Assembly: GCA_001695595.3 (NCBI GenBank)
Contig: MBPM02000057.1
Coordinates: 124,001 to 188,000, forward strand
Reading direction: 5' to 3'
From: Plasmopara viticola
Taxonomy: Eukaryota > Oomycota > Peronosporomycetes > Peronosporales > Peronosporaceae
DNA: 64,000 nt
Shown piece after piece: positions 23,878-36,099 of this stretch (the stretch's first letter is position 1; every line of letters starts with the position of its first letter). Below the pieces are notes generated by a model, which saw nothing but the letters and a program-made list of their open reading frames with translations, was not told the origin of the DNA and made no database searches. The position numbers and the translations under genes were made by a program.

Positions 23878-26800
23878 AGGTCCTTCACTAGACCTATGTT
23901 ACCATCACTTGTTACGGATATATGTTTCGTGCTTGCGAGGCTTTGTTACCCGCCGTTTATAGTTATATATCATCAACGTGAGCTGTGGCTTGTGTATCTA
24001 TGTTTGGTGGTGCTATATTGCGAGCTTTTGAAGCTATCACATCCATCTTGTCTTGCAGACCTATTTCACTTGCATGCAAGTCACTTCAATGGAAATATGT
24101 TACTGTCTACCATATGTTACTCTGAAAGAAAGCGTTATCTAAAGCGTATCTGACATAATTTGTACGCGCCAAGAAAGTCTTAAAAAAACTTCGCCACGTC
24201 TATCTTCTGGCGAACATCATGCATCCCATATATAACGGGTGTATAATTGCTTTGACTATCTTTTAAAAGGGCTTGTACACATAGTAGGGGTGTGAGCATG
24301 ACTTACTTGTAGGCCTATTAAGCGGGATTAAGCAGCTGGAGCCAATGCTTTGTGGCGTAATCTTCCTTTTTTAGCCATGATATGTCTGGGGCCAAGGCAA
24401 ATTATTCCAGATTCGACTTGTCTTCTTTGATATCTCCTTGAGCATCAGCTAACTCATTGTAGCTGACCGCGAGTGGTTGCTTGCGCACAAAGTCTTACCC
24501 TACAATATTTTCTATTATGCTTATATATTTGCGGGTACAGTTGACAATTAATCACAGCTATTTTCTTGTAAAGCTATCGCTTTCAAAGGCTAAGCTCCTT
24601 CGGTGTGTGTGAGTACACAACAACCATTAAGACTCGCTTCTTTTCTATTATAAGTACTGATGACCACCTTTTTTAGTGTTTCTAGAGCACAGCTTCTAGC
24701 AGCAGCCCATCCAATCTATATGCGCAGACGAAGGTCTAATTCAACCACATCCTTCGGAGATATGATCTTTCTTTCTGCAGTCATAGCAGCAAGCACACTT
24801 TTGCTCAGCTGCGCTTAAGCTCATAGGGACACGACGTAAGTTAGTAGGCTCACGGATACCACCATTTGCAAAGCTTAGATACCATGACGTGCTCTAGATG
24901 CTTGATAAAAGCCTATTTGGACGATTGAAACTACCAGGCTCTGTGAAAAGTTGTCTGATAGATGTGATAGGTAATTCCATCGGAGCTTTTACAAGGGCTT
25001 AGGTAGTCAGATTATTTGCGTGAGTAAGGAATTGACTTCCGGTGCGAGTGCGGTGGAGCCACGCAGCGGGTATACGGATAGAAAGACATACGGCTTTTCG
25101 GTAAACGACTGTTTACTATCTCCGGATGGGCGTGTGCAAATGACTGTAGCTTAAAGACTGATATACAAAGTGCAATGTTGCTTGTGCCTTGATTCTACCA
25201 TCAGGTCTGAATATGAGCTACAAAACTCTGTGGGCTAGACGAAAACTTTTCCGTTTCGGCATCAATTTATGTACTCAACGATGTAACCCGATAGGTAGGC
25301 TAATAAGGAGGCTGCTGTGCACCAGGAGCCACCATTCTTCGAGGTCTTCTCTTCGCGAAACGCCACTTCTTCTACCAGATCCCGCTTTTACATAACGGCC
25401 TGTTATCAAAATATACCCAAGCATAATATAGAGCTGTGCCATGATATATATGCCCACCCCAATTGTTGCAATGTAGTGGCTCATGCACACAATCCCTGCT
25501 AAAAAAATAATCATGATAAACGTGAGATAGCAATATGCTGCTTTATACATGATCTAATGTCTTTTTGATCGTAAAATTCTATCCTTGAACCGTAAATGTT
25601 CTGAAAACAAATCAACAGCCGTATATGCTCGAACCTGCCGAACCTTAAGAGTTAACACGAGACTGAACACAACTCGTAATATAATCCTATATTTTCTTTT
25701 AGGGATTGAACTTAATTTCGGATTACCTGTAAGGGTTATTATCCAACTATATCTATACAAAATCTATAAAAAAATGTACCCGCTTTTCTTTTGGCTCCTC
25801 AATACTTGATAATGCCTCCTCAGAACGTTCATATGAGGACTACCGTGCTCGTTTGGCGTCATAAAAAGCGTCCTATCTTAGTTTGAATCATCGCTTTACT
25901 TGTGTAACAGTATAAACGATTGTGATATACATTGGTCTCGTGTAGCCTTTTTCACGATGCACCCTTAGGGACCCACGCTACCAGTATTTAACGGATGCTG
26001 TAACACGCATCGAGGACTGATCAAATCGTTGACGATCGCAATCTAAGCTGCGTAGACGATCAAATCTCGCTTAGCCGATTAAATCGTGCTTTTCAATTAG
26101 GCCTTGTAATACTCGAAATCATTTAAGTGGACCGGGCCATCGACCTGTCTAATAAACTAGATATGGGCCTCCTTTTCGTATCCAAATCATTGTACACTAG
26201 TAAAGTTAACTACCCTACCGATTTATATTTTATGCTTTACTTCCACAAATAATGAAGTCGCTGTATGCCTCAAGTCAAGAATTCTTTTTGAGAGGCCGGA
26301 TACCTATATATGATTTAGCACATACGGCATGGTGGAGGAGAGCCTTAATTCTTTAATTCACTCAATTACTTGTCTATTGAGCTCAACATTTACGAAGCTC
26401 TCATTTCGAAGTTCCTTTGTAAGAAATTAGCCAATGCCACTTTGCTTCATGATGCAGATTCTCTTGCAGCTGTATTTGATAGGCGTGATTAACTGACTGG
26501 TGTGCATCGATAGCGTGACTTTCATATAGTGTAGGACTTGCCCCGCAACTTCTGAGACTGCCACCATACTCAACATCGGTAGTAATCGTAATTGAAATCT
26601 TGAATCCTCTAGTGTGTGTTGTAGCCCTGAGTCTATCAAGTTAACCCGTTGGCCATCTCCACTTTCTATTTTGCATTTATCGATCTTTTTATGGGCATGC
26701 TGCCTTTTTTCAATTCTCTGCCGGAAAAGCAATTACTACTTCTGGAGCTAATCAAATGTCTGTGTGCGAGCCAAAGTAGCATCTCCATCTCAAACCTATT

Positions 26801-27067
26801 AGCCGAATTAACAATCTTTCGCCCTACAGCTTACCTCATCGAAAACTTTGCCTTTTGCAACGCTATCCCAAGAAGTTGTGTCAGGAGCCAGTATCTCGCC
26901 AAATATCGTTGTAGGCCTAAGCAAAATTAAACTTTAATAATTGTGTCCTCGAGAGTAAATTTTTAGAAATAGTGCAATGTCACGGCTTAATATTGATTCG
27001 TTGTGCTGTTTGAATACTTGCATCGTAGATGTAGAAATCTTGAACTCACTGCAATCTGACCCCTCTA

Positions 27068-29485
27068 TCACACGTTCTCAAAATGCTTGAAGCTCGAATT
27101 GCTGGTTTCAAGATCTGCACTCAGCCCCGCGATTTCGGCCATGCAGTTGGCACTAAAACCTGATCGAAAGCACTCAACAGCGTACTCTTTGTTGTTCTGA
27201 AAGCACAAAAATGCTTCGACCAAGGCCGGATTGTCGGCCAGCGCAGCCTCGCGAGCGGGACCTTCAGTGCGCAAAAGCACGCGATGCACATTGCTCCGGA
27301 CAGTTTCGCCACTTGAAGACGCAGCTGGTAGCGACAGCACCATTTCGGCGTAAGGCGCAATCAGCGGAAAGCGCAACTGGTTTGTTTTCCACCATGTCAA
27401 CGGATCGACATTGCGTTCCGAAACCGGTAGGCTCAAAAATGCGCCAAGCTCCTTTTCCCATGTCGCAACCATCTCATAATCGCTTTGCAAAGATGACCTC
27501 GATGTTTCCGACGGCAGATGCGAAAGCAGATCATCATCTTCATCGTCGGCGAGAGCTACATCGTGACTCACTATATTATGAGGCTCCTTACTCATTGCGT
27601 AAGAAGACGCCACCATTCTAGCGACAGAAATTGTGCTAGACCCCGACAGTCCTGTGGAGCCAGAAGGATTCGATGATTGCATAGACTCGTTTTCAGGCGT
27701 GATCATTCGACGCAAAAACTTTTTGCCAATCTCACACTCAGATCGGTAAGACAAATAACAGTACTCACGGTTCTTGTAACGCGGGTCAAAGAGTGTTGCA
27801 GCGTAGCAGATAGGTGGTAGTGCTGCAAACTGGTTACGCAACTTCAGTGCGAGCATCTCGAAAAAATGTAGCAACGCAGTTTCGGTTTCTCCTGGCGACT
27901 GGGCTTGTTTATCTGCATACGTCACTAACGCCGCAGCGATCGTTGATACACTTGAAATTCCGTTCTTGTTTACTTCCTTATCGCTGCCTGTTTTCTTGTT
28001 TTTTTCTCCCTCGAGCGCCTCCGAGTATCGAGCAAAAGGCCGCAATTTCTTCACTAAAATTCCAATGAACTCCACAGTCGCCGTGGGCAAGTAATTTACA
28101 AGATTAGCGTTGGCAATTTGCTCGAGCGTCGGCGAGTGCTCCAAAATATTTCTCAGAAACTCATAATAGGACATTGACTCGATTCCTTCAGTAAAAAGCT
28201 GAACGTTAAGCAATGGGCACTTTCGACTAATGGCAAGCATCGCCCCCTCACTATCCTCAAGCCGAGCCACAAACTCTTCAACTTGACTAACCAAATCTGG
28301 GAATGCCTTCGCGAAAATGTCTCGAGTTAGACAGACACGCAAATGTTGCACTGCAGATTTAAGAAGAAGTGTGCTCTGCGCTGAAGCAGCTGATGGAGCT
28401 CTCCCATCGAAGTTAACGGGGACAAAGAGTGACGGGATATCGGAAGGCTTGAGATCAATCATTGTAGGCAACTCGTCCTTGACACAAGCGATCACCTTGT
28501 CTTTAACTCCTAGTCGTTCCAAGTACGAGTCGACAATGGTCTTAACCGCCTCCACGTCGCACGATTGTTCCAGTGGTGCAGCACCAACAGCAACTTCGAA
28601 AAGCTTAAAATTGACACTAAAGTGAATCTTCACAGCTAGATACTGCGTCGGCATAAGCGTTGCGGACGACGGATTCTGCCATAACTCGAGCGACACGGCG
28701 ACACTCTTGGCTCTAGTCACAACCATTTTAGTAGCTTGAAACACGCTTTCTTGTAGACACAGAATGCTTTTACCCACTGCTTCTCCACTCGGCAAAAGCA
28801 ACTTCTTGTCCCCGACCAATTGGCCCATCAAGTACTGCATTCCTGGCTTAGTCGCGAAATCCACCAGCAAGTTATCCATTAAAGCCATCAAGGCCAAGTC
28901 CTGTGTGAATTGCTCCACACTAATGTGACCTCCATAGGCGGGGCTAAGCGATTCGCGCTGCTCCTTCGTCACAGCTAGTCCCGGGGGGTACGTGTAGAGG
29001 GCTGACGTCGGTTCCCTCTTTAAAGCAGCTGTAAAAACGCCTGGAGATCCTCCAGCTGAAACCACAGTGGCGGCTAAGCTTTGCGACGACCCGGGCAGAG
29101 GGTACATGGCCGCGGCAACGAACTCGGCGCTCGTGTGGCCGGCTGCGACGGCCTGCAACCCAATCTTTTGACGCTTGATATGGCGTTTGGTCTCCCGGTG
29201 CTCTTCGCATATATTATTAGCTTGTTGGTGCGTAGAGTCGGTGCGACCAGCAGTACGCAGGTGCGAGAGCAGGTTGGACGAGTGGTGACCCTTGATTACT
29301 CGCTCGCAAAACTTGCAGATGGAGTTGCCTGACTGATCCTTCTCGAAGTATGACCACACAGCCGAGACACTGGCTGGTCCATTGACGAGCGGAGGTGCAT
29401 GGCTCGTGGGTGTCAATACAGTGTTCGAGGCTGCGGATGAAGCTTGCAGGAATTCCGCACTGGCAGCAGGCACTCGCTTGACCAT
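27068..29485 (-). CDS. BED zinc-finger, hAT-transposase-derived protein
   Basis: One uninterrupted frame of 805 codons starts at the ATG before [11 protein letters not shown]; earlier starts to 29590 add a stretch that looks like leader sequence. Near residues 40-80 there is a BED-type finger: [11 protein letters not shown], then CKFC, a basic linker, [11 protein letters not shown] and STH. The C-terminal part holds a hAT dimerisation block with [20 protein letters not shown] and [11 protein letters not shown], at about residues 690-790. In active hAT transposases the latter is followed by SER-x-FS; here the equivalent stretch reads [11 protein letters not shown], so it has drifted. No terminal inverted repeats were recognised at the gene ends. 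Intact coding over 2.4 kb in a tract of decayed repeats suggests a domesticated gene acting as a DNA-binding regulator, but a recently inactivated element is the alternative. Confidence 0.8.
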   Translation of the reverse strand: MVKRVPAASAEFLQASSAASNTVLTPTSHAPPLVNGPASVSAVWSYFEKDQSGNSICKFCERVIKGHHSSNLLSHLRTAGRTDSTHQQANNICEEHRETKRHIKRQKIGLQAVAAGHTSAEFVAAAMYPLPGSSQSLAATVVSAGGSPGVFTAALKREPTSALYTYPPGLAVTKEQRESLSPAYGGHISVEQFTQDLALMALMDNLLVDFATKPGMQYLMGQLVGDKKLLLPSGEAVGKSILCLQESVFQATKMVVTRAKSVAVSLELWQNPSSATLMPTQYLAVKIHFSVNFKLFEVAVGAAPLEQSCDVEAVKTIVDSYLERLGVKDKVIACVKDELPTMIDLKPSDIPSLFVPVNFDGRAPSAASAQSTLLLKSAVQHLRVCLTRDIFAKAFPDLVSQVEEFVARLEDSEGAMLAISRKCPLLNVQLFTEGIESMSYYEFLRNILEHSPTLEQIANANLVNYLPTATVEFIGILVKKLRPFARYSEALEGEKNKKTGSDKEVNKNGISSVSTIAAALVTYADKQAQSPGETETALLHFFEMLALKLRNQFAALPPICYAATLFDPRYKNREYCYLSYRSECEIGKKFLRRMITPENESMQSSNPSGSTGLSGSSTISVARMVASSYAMSKEPHNIVSHDVALADDEDDDLLSHLPSETSRSSLQSDYEMVATWEKELGAFLSLPVSERNVDPLTWWKTNQLRFPLIAPYAEMVLSLPAASSSGETVRSNVHRVLLRTEGPAREAALADNPALVEAFLCFQNNKEYAVECFRSGFSANCMAEIAGLSADLETSNSSFKHFENV

Positions 29486-30409
29486 TTTAATAAACCGGTA
29501 CAGCACGGTAAAGTGGGAAATGTCAGGGGAGAGATGCTTATATGTTTCCATACAATACTCGTTGCCCACGAGAAAATGGATATGCAGCAATCATTCTAGA
29601 CTAAAGCACAATAAAATTGTACTTATCAAACAACCGTTGCGCTGCAGAAAAAAATTTCTCTCTCCACAACATTGTGCAAGTAGCTTATAACATATAATTT
29701 GATGAGCTACTTTTGTGAAGAACGAGTGCTTGCATCTGGCGAAGCTTCGATCCAAAACAAGATGTTGCAGCTACACGTTGATGCTTGAACTTCAGGCATG
29801 AATAAGAAGAGAAAACCTGCGACTTCATCGACGTCGTGTGTTTCATTTGCTGTGTAAGATTTTGACAACGCGAGGTATGCCTAAAATTTGGCAAGCATTC
29901 ACAACCATCTAAAAAATAAGACGCAACCTTCAAAATGCAATCGCTGATAAGCTGCCGCTGTTGTGGTGATGTCCTAGCAGAAGTCCGACGACTACAGCCA
30001 ATGATGATGTTTAAAATACCGACTGGAAACAACAATGAACATTGGCATGCTTAGCTCAAGAGTATATTTTGTCAAGCAAAGTAGCTTTTTAATCTAATTA
30101 TCTTACGCACTTGGCAGATACATAGTTTAAATTGCAACAAGTTGGAATCTAAATCGTGAAGAAGAGATCTACGTCAATGTCAACCATCGGACATATCGAG
30201 TTTTTTTAACTTAAAGTAATGAAGAAAGTAGCTAGCGCACAGAGCACGTTCGTGCTGAATTCTATTTGGCCACAGCATGAGCGGCTGACGCGGAGCACAA
30301 GCGATTAGTTGAATAGTTTTTTTGCATGTTATCGCATGTGCTCAATACAGTTATGCTTTTTTCCAACGTCGTTTTCTGACCCGGTGGTCATTGTATTGCA
30401 TTGTTCAGG

Positions 30410-30885
30410 AATTGCCACCAAAAAATTTAAATTCAAACATCGCGGATGTAAAGTACTGCGTACAAGTTGCACGGGTTTCAGATCGTAGAACTCTGCAGGT
30501 GCATCCAACCCCAGAAAAGGCTATTTGTTTGATTGATGGTAGTGACAGTAGTAGCGAGTACCCGAATAAATCTCTAGATCGTATGCAAGCCACCCTTAAC
30601 TTCTTGCTTGTTGCGACACCAAGCAAATTTTTTTTGCTACGGTCCTCAAAGGACGCGGTAAACCGACGTACTTTCACTGTGGAACAATGGCTCTTTAAAG
30701 ACAATTCCATTTTTATATGCAAAAGTGGCATTCAGAAAGCCCCAGAGGAGCGCAAAGCCGATAAACATACTGCTCGGTGTCATAAGCTACATTGCCCGTG
30801 TAACGCTCATCTGGAAAAGTATCTTCTTCCCCATCAGACCAGAAAAAAGGGTCATCTCACGGTGCGGAGATACCTGGTGACATAA
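30410..30885 (+). pseudogene. Unrecognised coding-like fragment
   Basis: An open frame of about 158 codons follows an acceptor-like TTGTTCAG and has no good ATG at its head (the first Met is about 60 codons in). It contains a Ser/Asp-rich patch (LIDGSDSSSEY) and a Cys/His-rich end (ARCHKLHCPCNAHLEKY). I do not recognise the family. It may be the last exon of a decayed gene or a transposon fragment. There is no convincing upstream exon. Confidence 0.25.
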
Positions 30886-33800
30886 CCCTTCGTTTATTGT
30901 GTTAATGGCTCAATTTGTAGGCCCATTTGGATAATGTAGCGAGGGTTGCTGCCTTTGACCTAAATAATACACTTTTTTCTAGTCCCCTATCACCGATGAC
31001 TTAATCGACGAGCGCATTTTTGAGTGGATCTTGCTTGACCATTGAAGTTCATGGGCTTTGTTATATTCAAAAGGAAAAAGTTTCGGGTAGCCGATGGGTC
31101 TCACGATAAATCTAACATTTTTCCAGGGGTGTAATCTCGAACGAAAAGACTATTTTCAGGACTTTAACGTAAGGCTTAAGCGGGTGACAAGACAGGAGAA
31201 TAATCGCTGGAGCACCTACAGCGCACTTGTCAATTCTAATCGCGCGAGGGGACAGCGGATTTAGGTTATAAGCGCACTAATTTGCCGCAGTAGAGTAGAG
31301 AAACTTCAAGAGCCTTCCTTGCCTGACCGGTCTCTAAAAATGCGGGTAAGCCACATTTGGCTAGTAGGCAAGGCGTTCTCTTATTGCAGGCGCGGCCTTT
31401 GATGCAAGGGTAGCTTTAGCCAGAGAGGCCACTTTTAATATGCAAAAGCGTATTTGGGAGCTAAATGAGTGCTGACTTCATCGACGCTCAATGACTTGGC
31501 CGACTGACAGCCTTCTTTGCAGCCTGGTTGGCTGTCGATATGATCGGCGTTTGGTATGAATGTCAATGCGTAATTGACAACACTCATCTCTTTCCTAATA
31601 GACTTAATCCAAGTCTTGATAGAAGAGGCAGTCGCATAAATTTCGTCTTTTGTGTAAGAAAGGCTGACTTATTGCTTAAATAGGCGACAGGCACTATATA
31701 GAAATATTTACCGTTTGCATACTGGAGTTTCTCGAGAGATGCTTGTAAGGGAAAAGTAGGTAAGGCAAAAGCATCAACACTGTATGGAACAAAATAGTCT
31801 TTTGAGCTTTAATACATTACACACGTCGACACCAGGGGAAGTAAATTGCCATCGATAATCTTCCAGTACATCGCGTTTGTGCAAGGCGCTGTGAAATTCC
31901 ATCACATATCTGCTCTTACATTGTACCGCATCGATCGTGTCTCGGCAATGCCTTAACTTCTAGCCAGGTGCTGAAAACGTACGTTCCAAGCGCAACTATA
32001 CTCCATCGTGCGGCTAAAACACTACCGTAACGGTCTTCGGACAGTCATACCGGAGTCGGTACAACGGCCTACGACTTCTGCGACGAATGGTATCCGCACC
32101 AAGTTATACCAGATGGATAATTTTCACCTCGTCCTTGCGTCCTCTTTACGAGTCCTGTGTACAAGTCCTTTGTGACCATGTGTACGCTCTTTAGTTTGCT
32201 TTTGTAGTCGGACCTGACGGTCGGACAACGTCTACTTTGGAATAATTGTAGTCGTTTGAGCCCCTTTAGGATTGATAAAATTCTTCGTTAATGTGATCCA
32301 TGAGCTTTGCTATCGGATCGACCTGCACGCATTCTAATAATTTCAAGAAGTCGGTATAGTGTTCTCCAGGCTTAGCCAGCCGTTTGAATCACATATCTTA
32401 TAGGTACTTAGTTCATCAGCCTCATGGCCAATATGGCGGTTGCATTTATACTTTAAGCCATTGTTTGACTGTTCAAATTTGCCTTATATATCAGGTCGAG
32501 TGTAGAACAACAAATCAGAAAATACGGGCACCTGAGGACTCATACGAAACCCAGAGTGCTGGTAATTGTATCATCTCTCTAGACGACCAAATAAAATAAA
32601 TGTTGAGTACGTCGAGATTGTTTTGGAATAGCCGATGGCGTACACCAACCCATTCCTTTCAAATCATTGAAATATCTAATATATTATTGTTTCAGCTTGT
32701 TTGTGAAGGCCGAGCCTATTTTTTCGAGGGATAATTTTATTTACACTCTTCCAATTGAATAAATTGATCATTTCATGCTTGTCTTGCGGTGGGTAAATTA
32801 GTATCCGAGTACATTAAGCCTTTGCAGAATAAGATAATTTATTTCGTAATAATAAGCTGATCTAAAGTAGAAAAAAATCTAGTTGAAATCCGTTCTCTTA
32901 TTTCAAAATCACTCATGCATCTGAGAGTTAGTGAGGCTCCAAAAGAATTATTCCGTTCATAAAGGAGGAGATGGGTGAACAAAACTCTAGAGTACAAACG
33001 AGTCCATACAATTAGACTCCACTCCACAAAAGTAGCGCCTCAGCACATATATGCATTCAAACACTTGGTTGGTGTTTCCGGCTGATTCGGAGATAGCTTC
33101 CTGTCGGCATCAGCGAAAGTTTTAGTATAAAGAACAGCGTCTACAAAGCGCAATGGAGAACTGCGGATCTTTATCCGGCATCATTGTGTATAAAAAAGAC
33201 AATATTTTGGCGCTTAATCCAATCACAGCCTTGCTGTTTGCTCCATTGTCATGGTAACTGGATCGTGTCAAATGCCCCGGTTGAAATCGGAGAGTGCACA
33301 AACGACTACGTACGGTCAGCCATAAACGAAGTCGACACTTATAAGCTTTTAACAGCCCGGCAATTCTCGCAAGCTTTGAAAATGGAGCCGACCTCTGAGC
33401 CATGAAATTGCCCATTCATCGGTCGCGTGGATTCTATCTACGTGTATAACTGAGATAACCAATATGTTGGGAGACCCAAAAAGTCATTTTTTTTTCCCAA
33501 ATGACCGTAAATGGGAGCATCATGTGCCTCTGCGAATATATAGTACTTCAGATCAGTATGCCGACTCGGATTGAATTTGTCGAATCCATCCTGTAATGTA
33601 GCAGAATGTCTACCTACTCAATGAGATCACTAGCAAGAGGCTTATTTTTCAGCTTTATCACCTTATCTTGTGATAAAATATCGCACGAAAAGCTAAATGT
33701 TTGCATCCAGTATGTAGGTTTGACGAAGTGTCTAGTTAATAAGAGTTGTAATTATGCTTGTTCGACAAAACTCATCATCTTGCCTTCGCAAAAGCGTATT

Positions 33801-36073
33801 GACAGATATATTTACCAGGGGGGGGGTAATTTCCAGAAAAAGATGACCACCTTGTCATTTGTTGGAATAAGTTAGGTGTATTTATCGCTGTCATCAACGA
33901 CGCATAGTCGAGATTGGCGATGAAGTGCGTAAGCTTCAGAAATCACATTCGCAATTTTTCAAGTGCATTGTAGCCTATGGTATAGCCGAAAGTGCTGCAA
34001 ACGATGCTTGCTAACTTTGCTTCGTTCAGAACAGCTGCAAGGTGAAGGCGTTTCGTGGTGTGATAAAGCATTCTAGGGCTGAACGATCGGCCCAAATGTT
34101 ACATTAGAACTAATGTGGCGACACTATTGATGGCTTAGGAAAATAAGGGTCAAAAAGTAATTATTTATACAACGTGGCTCTATATTGGCTTTCTGCATTA
34201 AAGTGATTCTTCTAGGCCTAAAAATCCAAGATAATAATATTATTTAGTTCGGTAAGCGTAAGCTCAAATTTAAATCTTATGCTTGCCCATTGTATAATGT
34301 TTATAAATGAGAGCTGACTAATCGATTGCTGTTTTTGTTCGAGGTAGAGCTGTAGCAATAGTGATAATACTCAGCTGTAAGATCTTAGTCTTCATGCCAC
34401 GCCTTTTAATAAGCAATGGAACTAACGGTGAAAACAATATGCTTGCTTAACATCCTGAGGCTGTACATTTTCTCTTGTTGAGGATCAGCCGTCTTCAAGT
34501 GCTTCCACTGCCTTTGAAATAACTACCCCTGTATAACTGACCGCATGTTGCTATTGTGATTTCAGACGGTCAAAGCCAATTGCAAAAATTGAGCATTTTA
34601 GCTAAGGGGTGCGCAAAAGTGCGCTGGTCATCCTTTTTTAATTTGTATAGAATAAATACATAGATACCACCAAGAGCGCCAGTGACTCGAATGATTCGAC
34701 TTCTTCAGTTTTGGTGTTAAGCCCTCTGAATCTGAGCAGTGCCCACAGGTAATATACCATAACATGGGTATGATGGCCATTGCCTACAAGAATAATAACT
34801 TTTGGACGTTTTCATATGCAAATTTCTCCTTAAATGTAAGCACACTTAAAATAGAGACTGATGAATCTTAGCGACGTAACGGATCTTCCTGCACTTTCCT
34901 TGCGCGATTTGTTGGTCATCTATTTCAAAGTATGCAGCCATTACTGTCAAGCGCTTAGTGTCCAAATCTTGAGATCTTAGACCAGATTGGCGACACAATT
35001 AGTGAAGCTGTTCGAAAGCGTTTTGACTTGAGCAGATCGAGATGCTGAGAAAGAAGCAGTGAGGTGCACCACGGTAGTAGCCGTGGTAGCTAAAATGCGA
35101 CTGGTATTGGATGCGAAGACTTAACCAGCATATCATAAACACATAAGCTCTTGTGTGAGCTAGAGAAGTACCCGGAAACTATATATTATACGTAATTTGA
35201 CATTGAGCTCCAGATGTGTGTCGCGGAAAATAAAGACCACAGGGGAGCCTGCGATAAATGCTACAATTTTATACGCTAGCAAACCTAGCCGGGGCGGACC
35301 TGCGTGTGTGCGCAATACTAAAGATTTGAAACGGCAGTTTTGCTGTCCCGCGGTATTGTTAGCCAATAGAATTTTTCAGTTCAATTGTCTCGCACCAAAA
35401 GCCTAATTTTCGAGCTCTTTGAAGAAGTACTTGAAGATTTTCCGCAAAACTCATAACAGACCATCCGCAGACCATTGATCAATCTGATCAAATGATCGCG
35501 TCATCAAAGAGATATTATAAAGTATGGCTGTGCATACATCAACGCGTTAAAACAGCATGCTTCAATACGATAAGCTTTCTTTAAATGCCGTTTACGTCTT
35601 ATCCGGCCAACAACCGCTTTAAGGGAATTGGAAAGCAAGCTCTCGCGGTTCGTTTTTTTGCCTGGACTTTGTGGATCTAGGACACATAAGGAAAATATAA
35701 TTGACCGTCTTGCTGAGATTACATTCCTCGAAAAGCATAAGCAAGTTGGTGTCTGATCAAATCGGTTTCTCCAGATATTGTCAAAAGAATTCAGTGTCTT
35801 GAGATATATGCCGATAAATAAAAATTTTAAGTACCGTTTTGATCGAGAGGGAAGAACCCAAAAGCAAAAATTTGAAATTCTAATTGTAGTATGTCATAGC
35901 AAGATTGGCTTCGTAAATCTTTGACACATGCAAATATACTTAGTGCTGTATGTTGGCTTACTGAAGCCTCAATGTGACCAGCGCGAGGAGAGAAGAGAAG
36001 TATTGATGCTGAGTCGTGGCGGGAATTGTGACAGTTTCCCTTAAAAGCGAGCTTTAGATCTAATTCATCGGCT

Positions 36074-36099
36074 GGCCTCCCGTGGCTGTTCGGGAGGCC
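36074..36099. repeat. 9-bp perfect stem hairpin
   Basis: GGCCTCCCG at 36074-36082 pairs with CGGGAGGCC at 36091-36099 around an 8-base loop, and a U-G wobble extends the stem by one pair. The GC-rich stem stands out in the AT-rich tract. It could belong to a transposon end or to a small structured RNA; no coding gene lies close by. Confidence 0.6.

Larger units (their letters stand above)
19636..27067. other. Repeat-rich intergenic tract with relics
   Basis: About 7.4 kb separate the RME-8 start from the hAT-type gene. No intact gene is visible; open frames are short and lack domains. The recognisable contents are a GC-richer segment with a strong hairpin (19963-19984), a pentanucleotide microsatellite (20206-20228) and a Ty1/copia reverse-transcriptase fragment (23635-23877). 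The rest is AT-rich sequence that reads like heavily mutated transposon DNA, which is inference from setting rather than from a match. Confidence 0.5.

Noticed and set aside
30410..30885. RxLR- or CRN-type effector
   Set aside because: No signal peptide, no RxLR-EER pair and no LFLAK motif. I found no convincing effector elsewhere in the window either.
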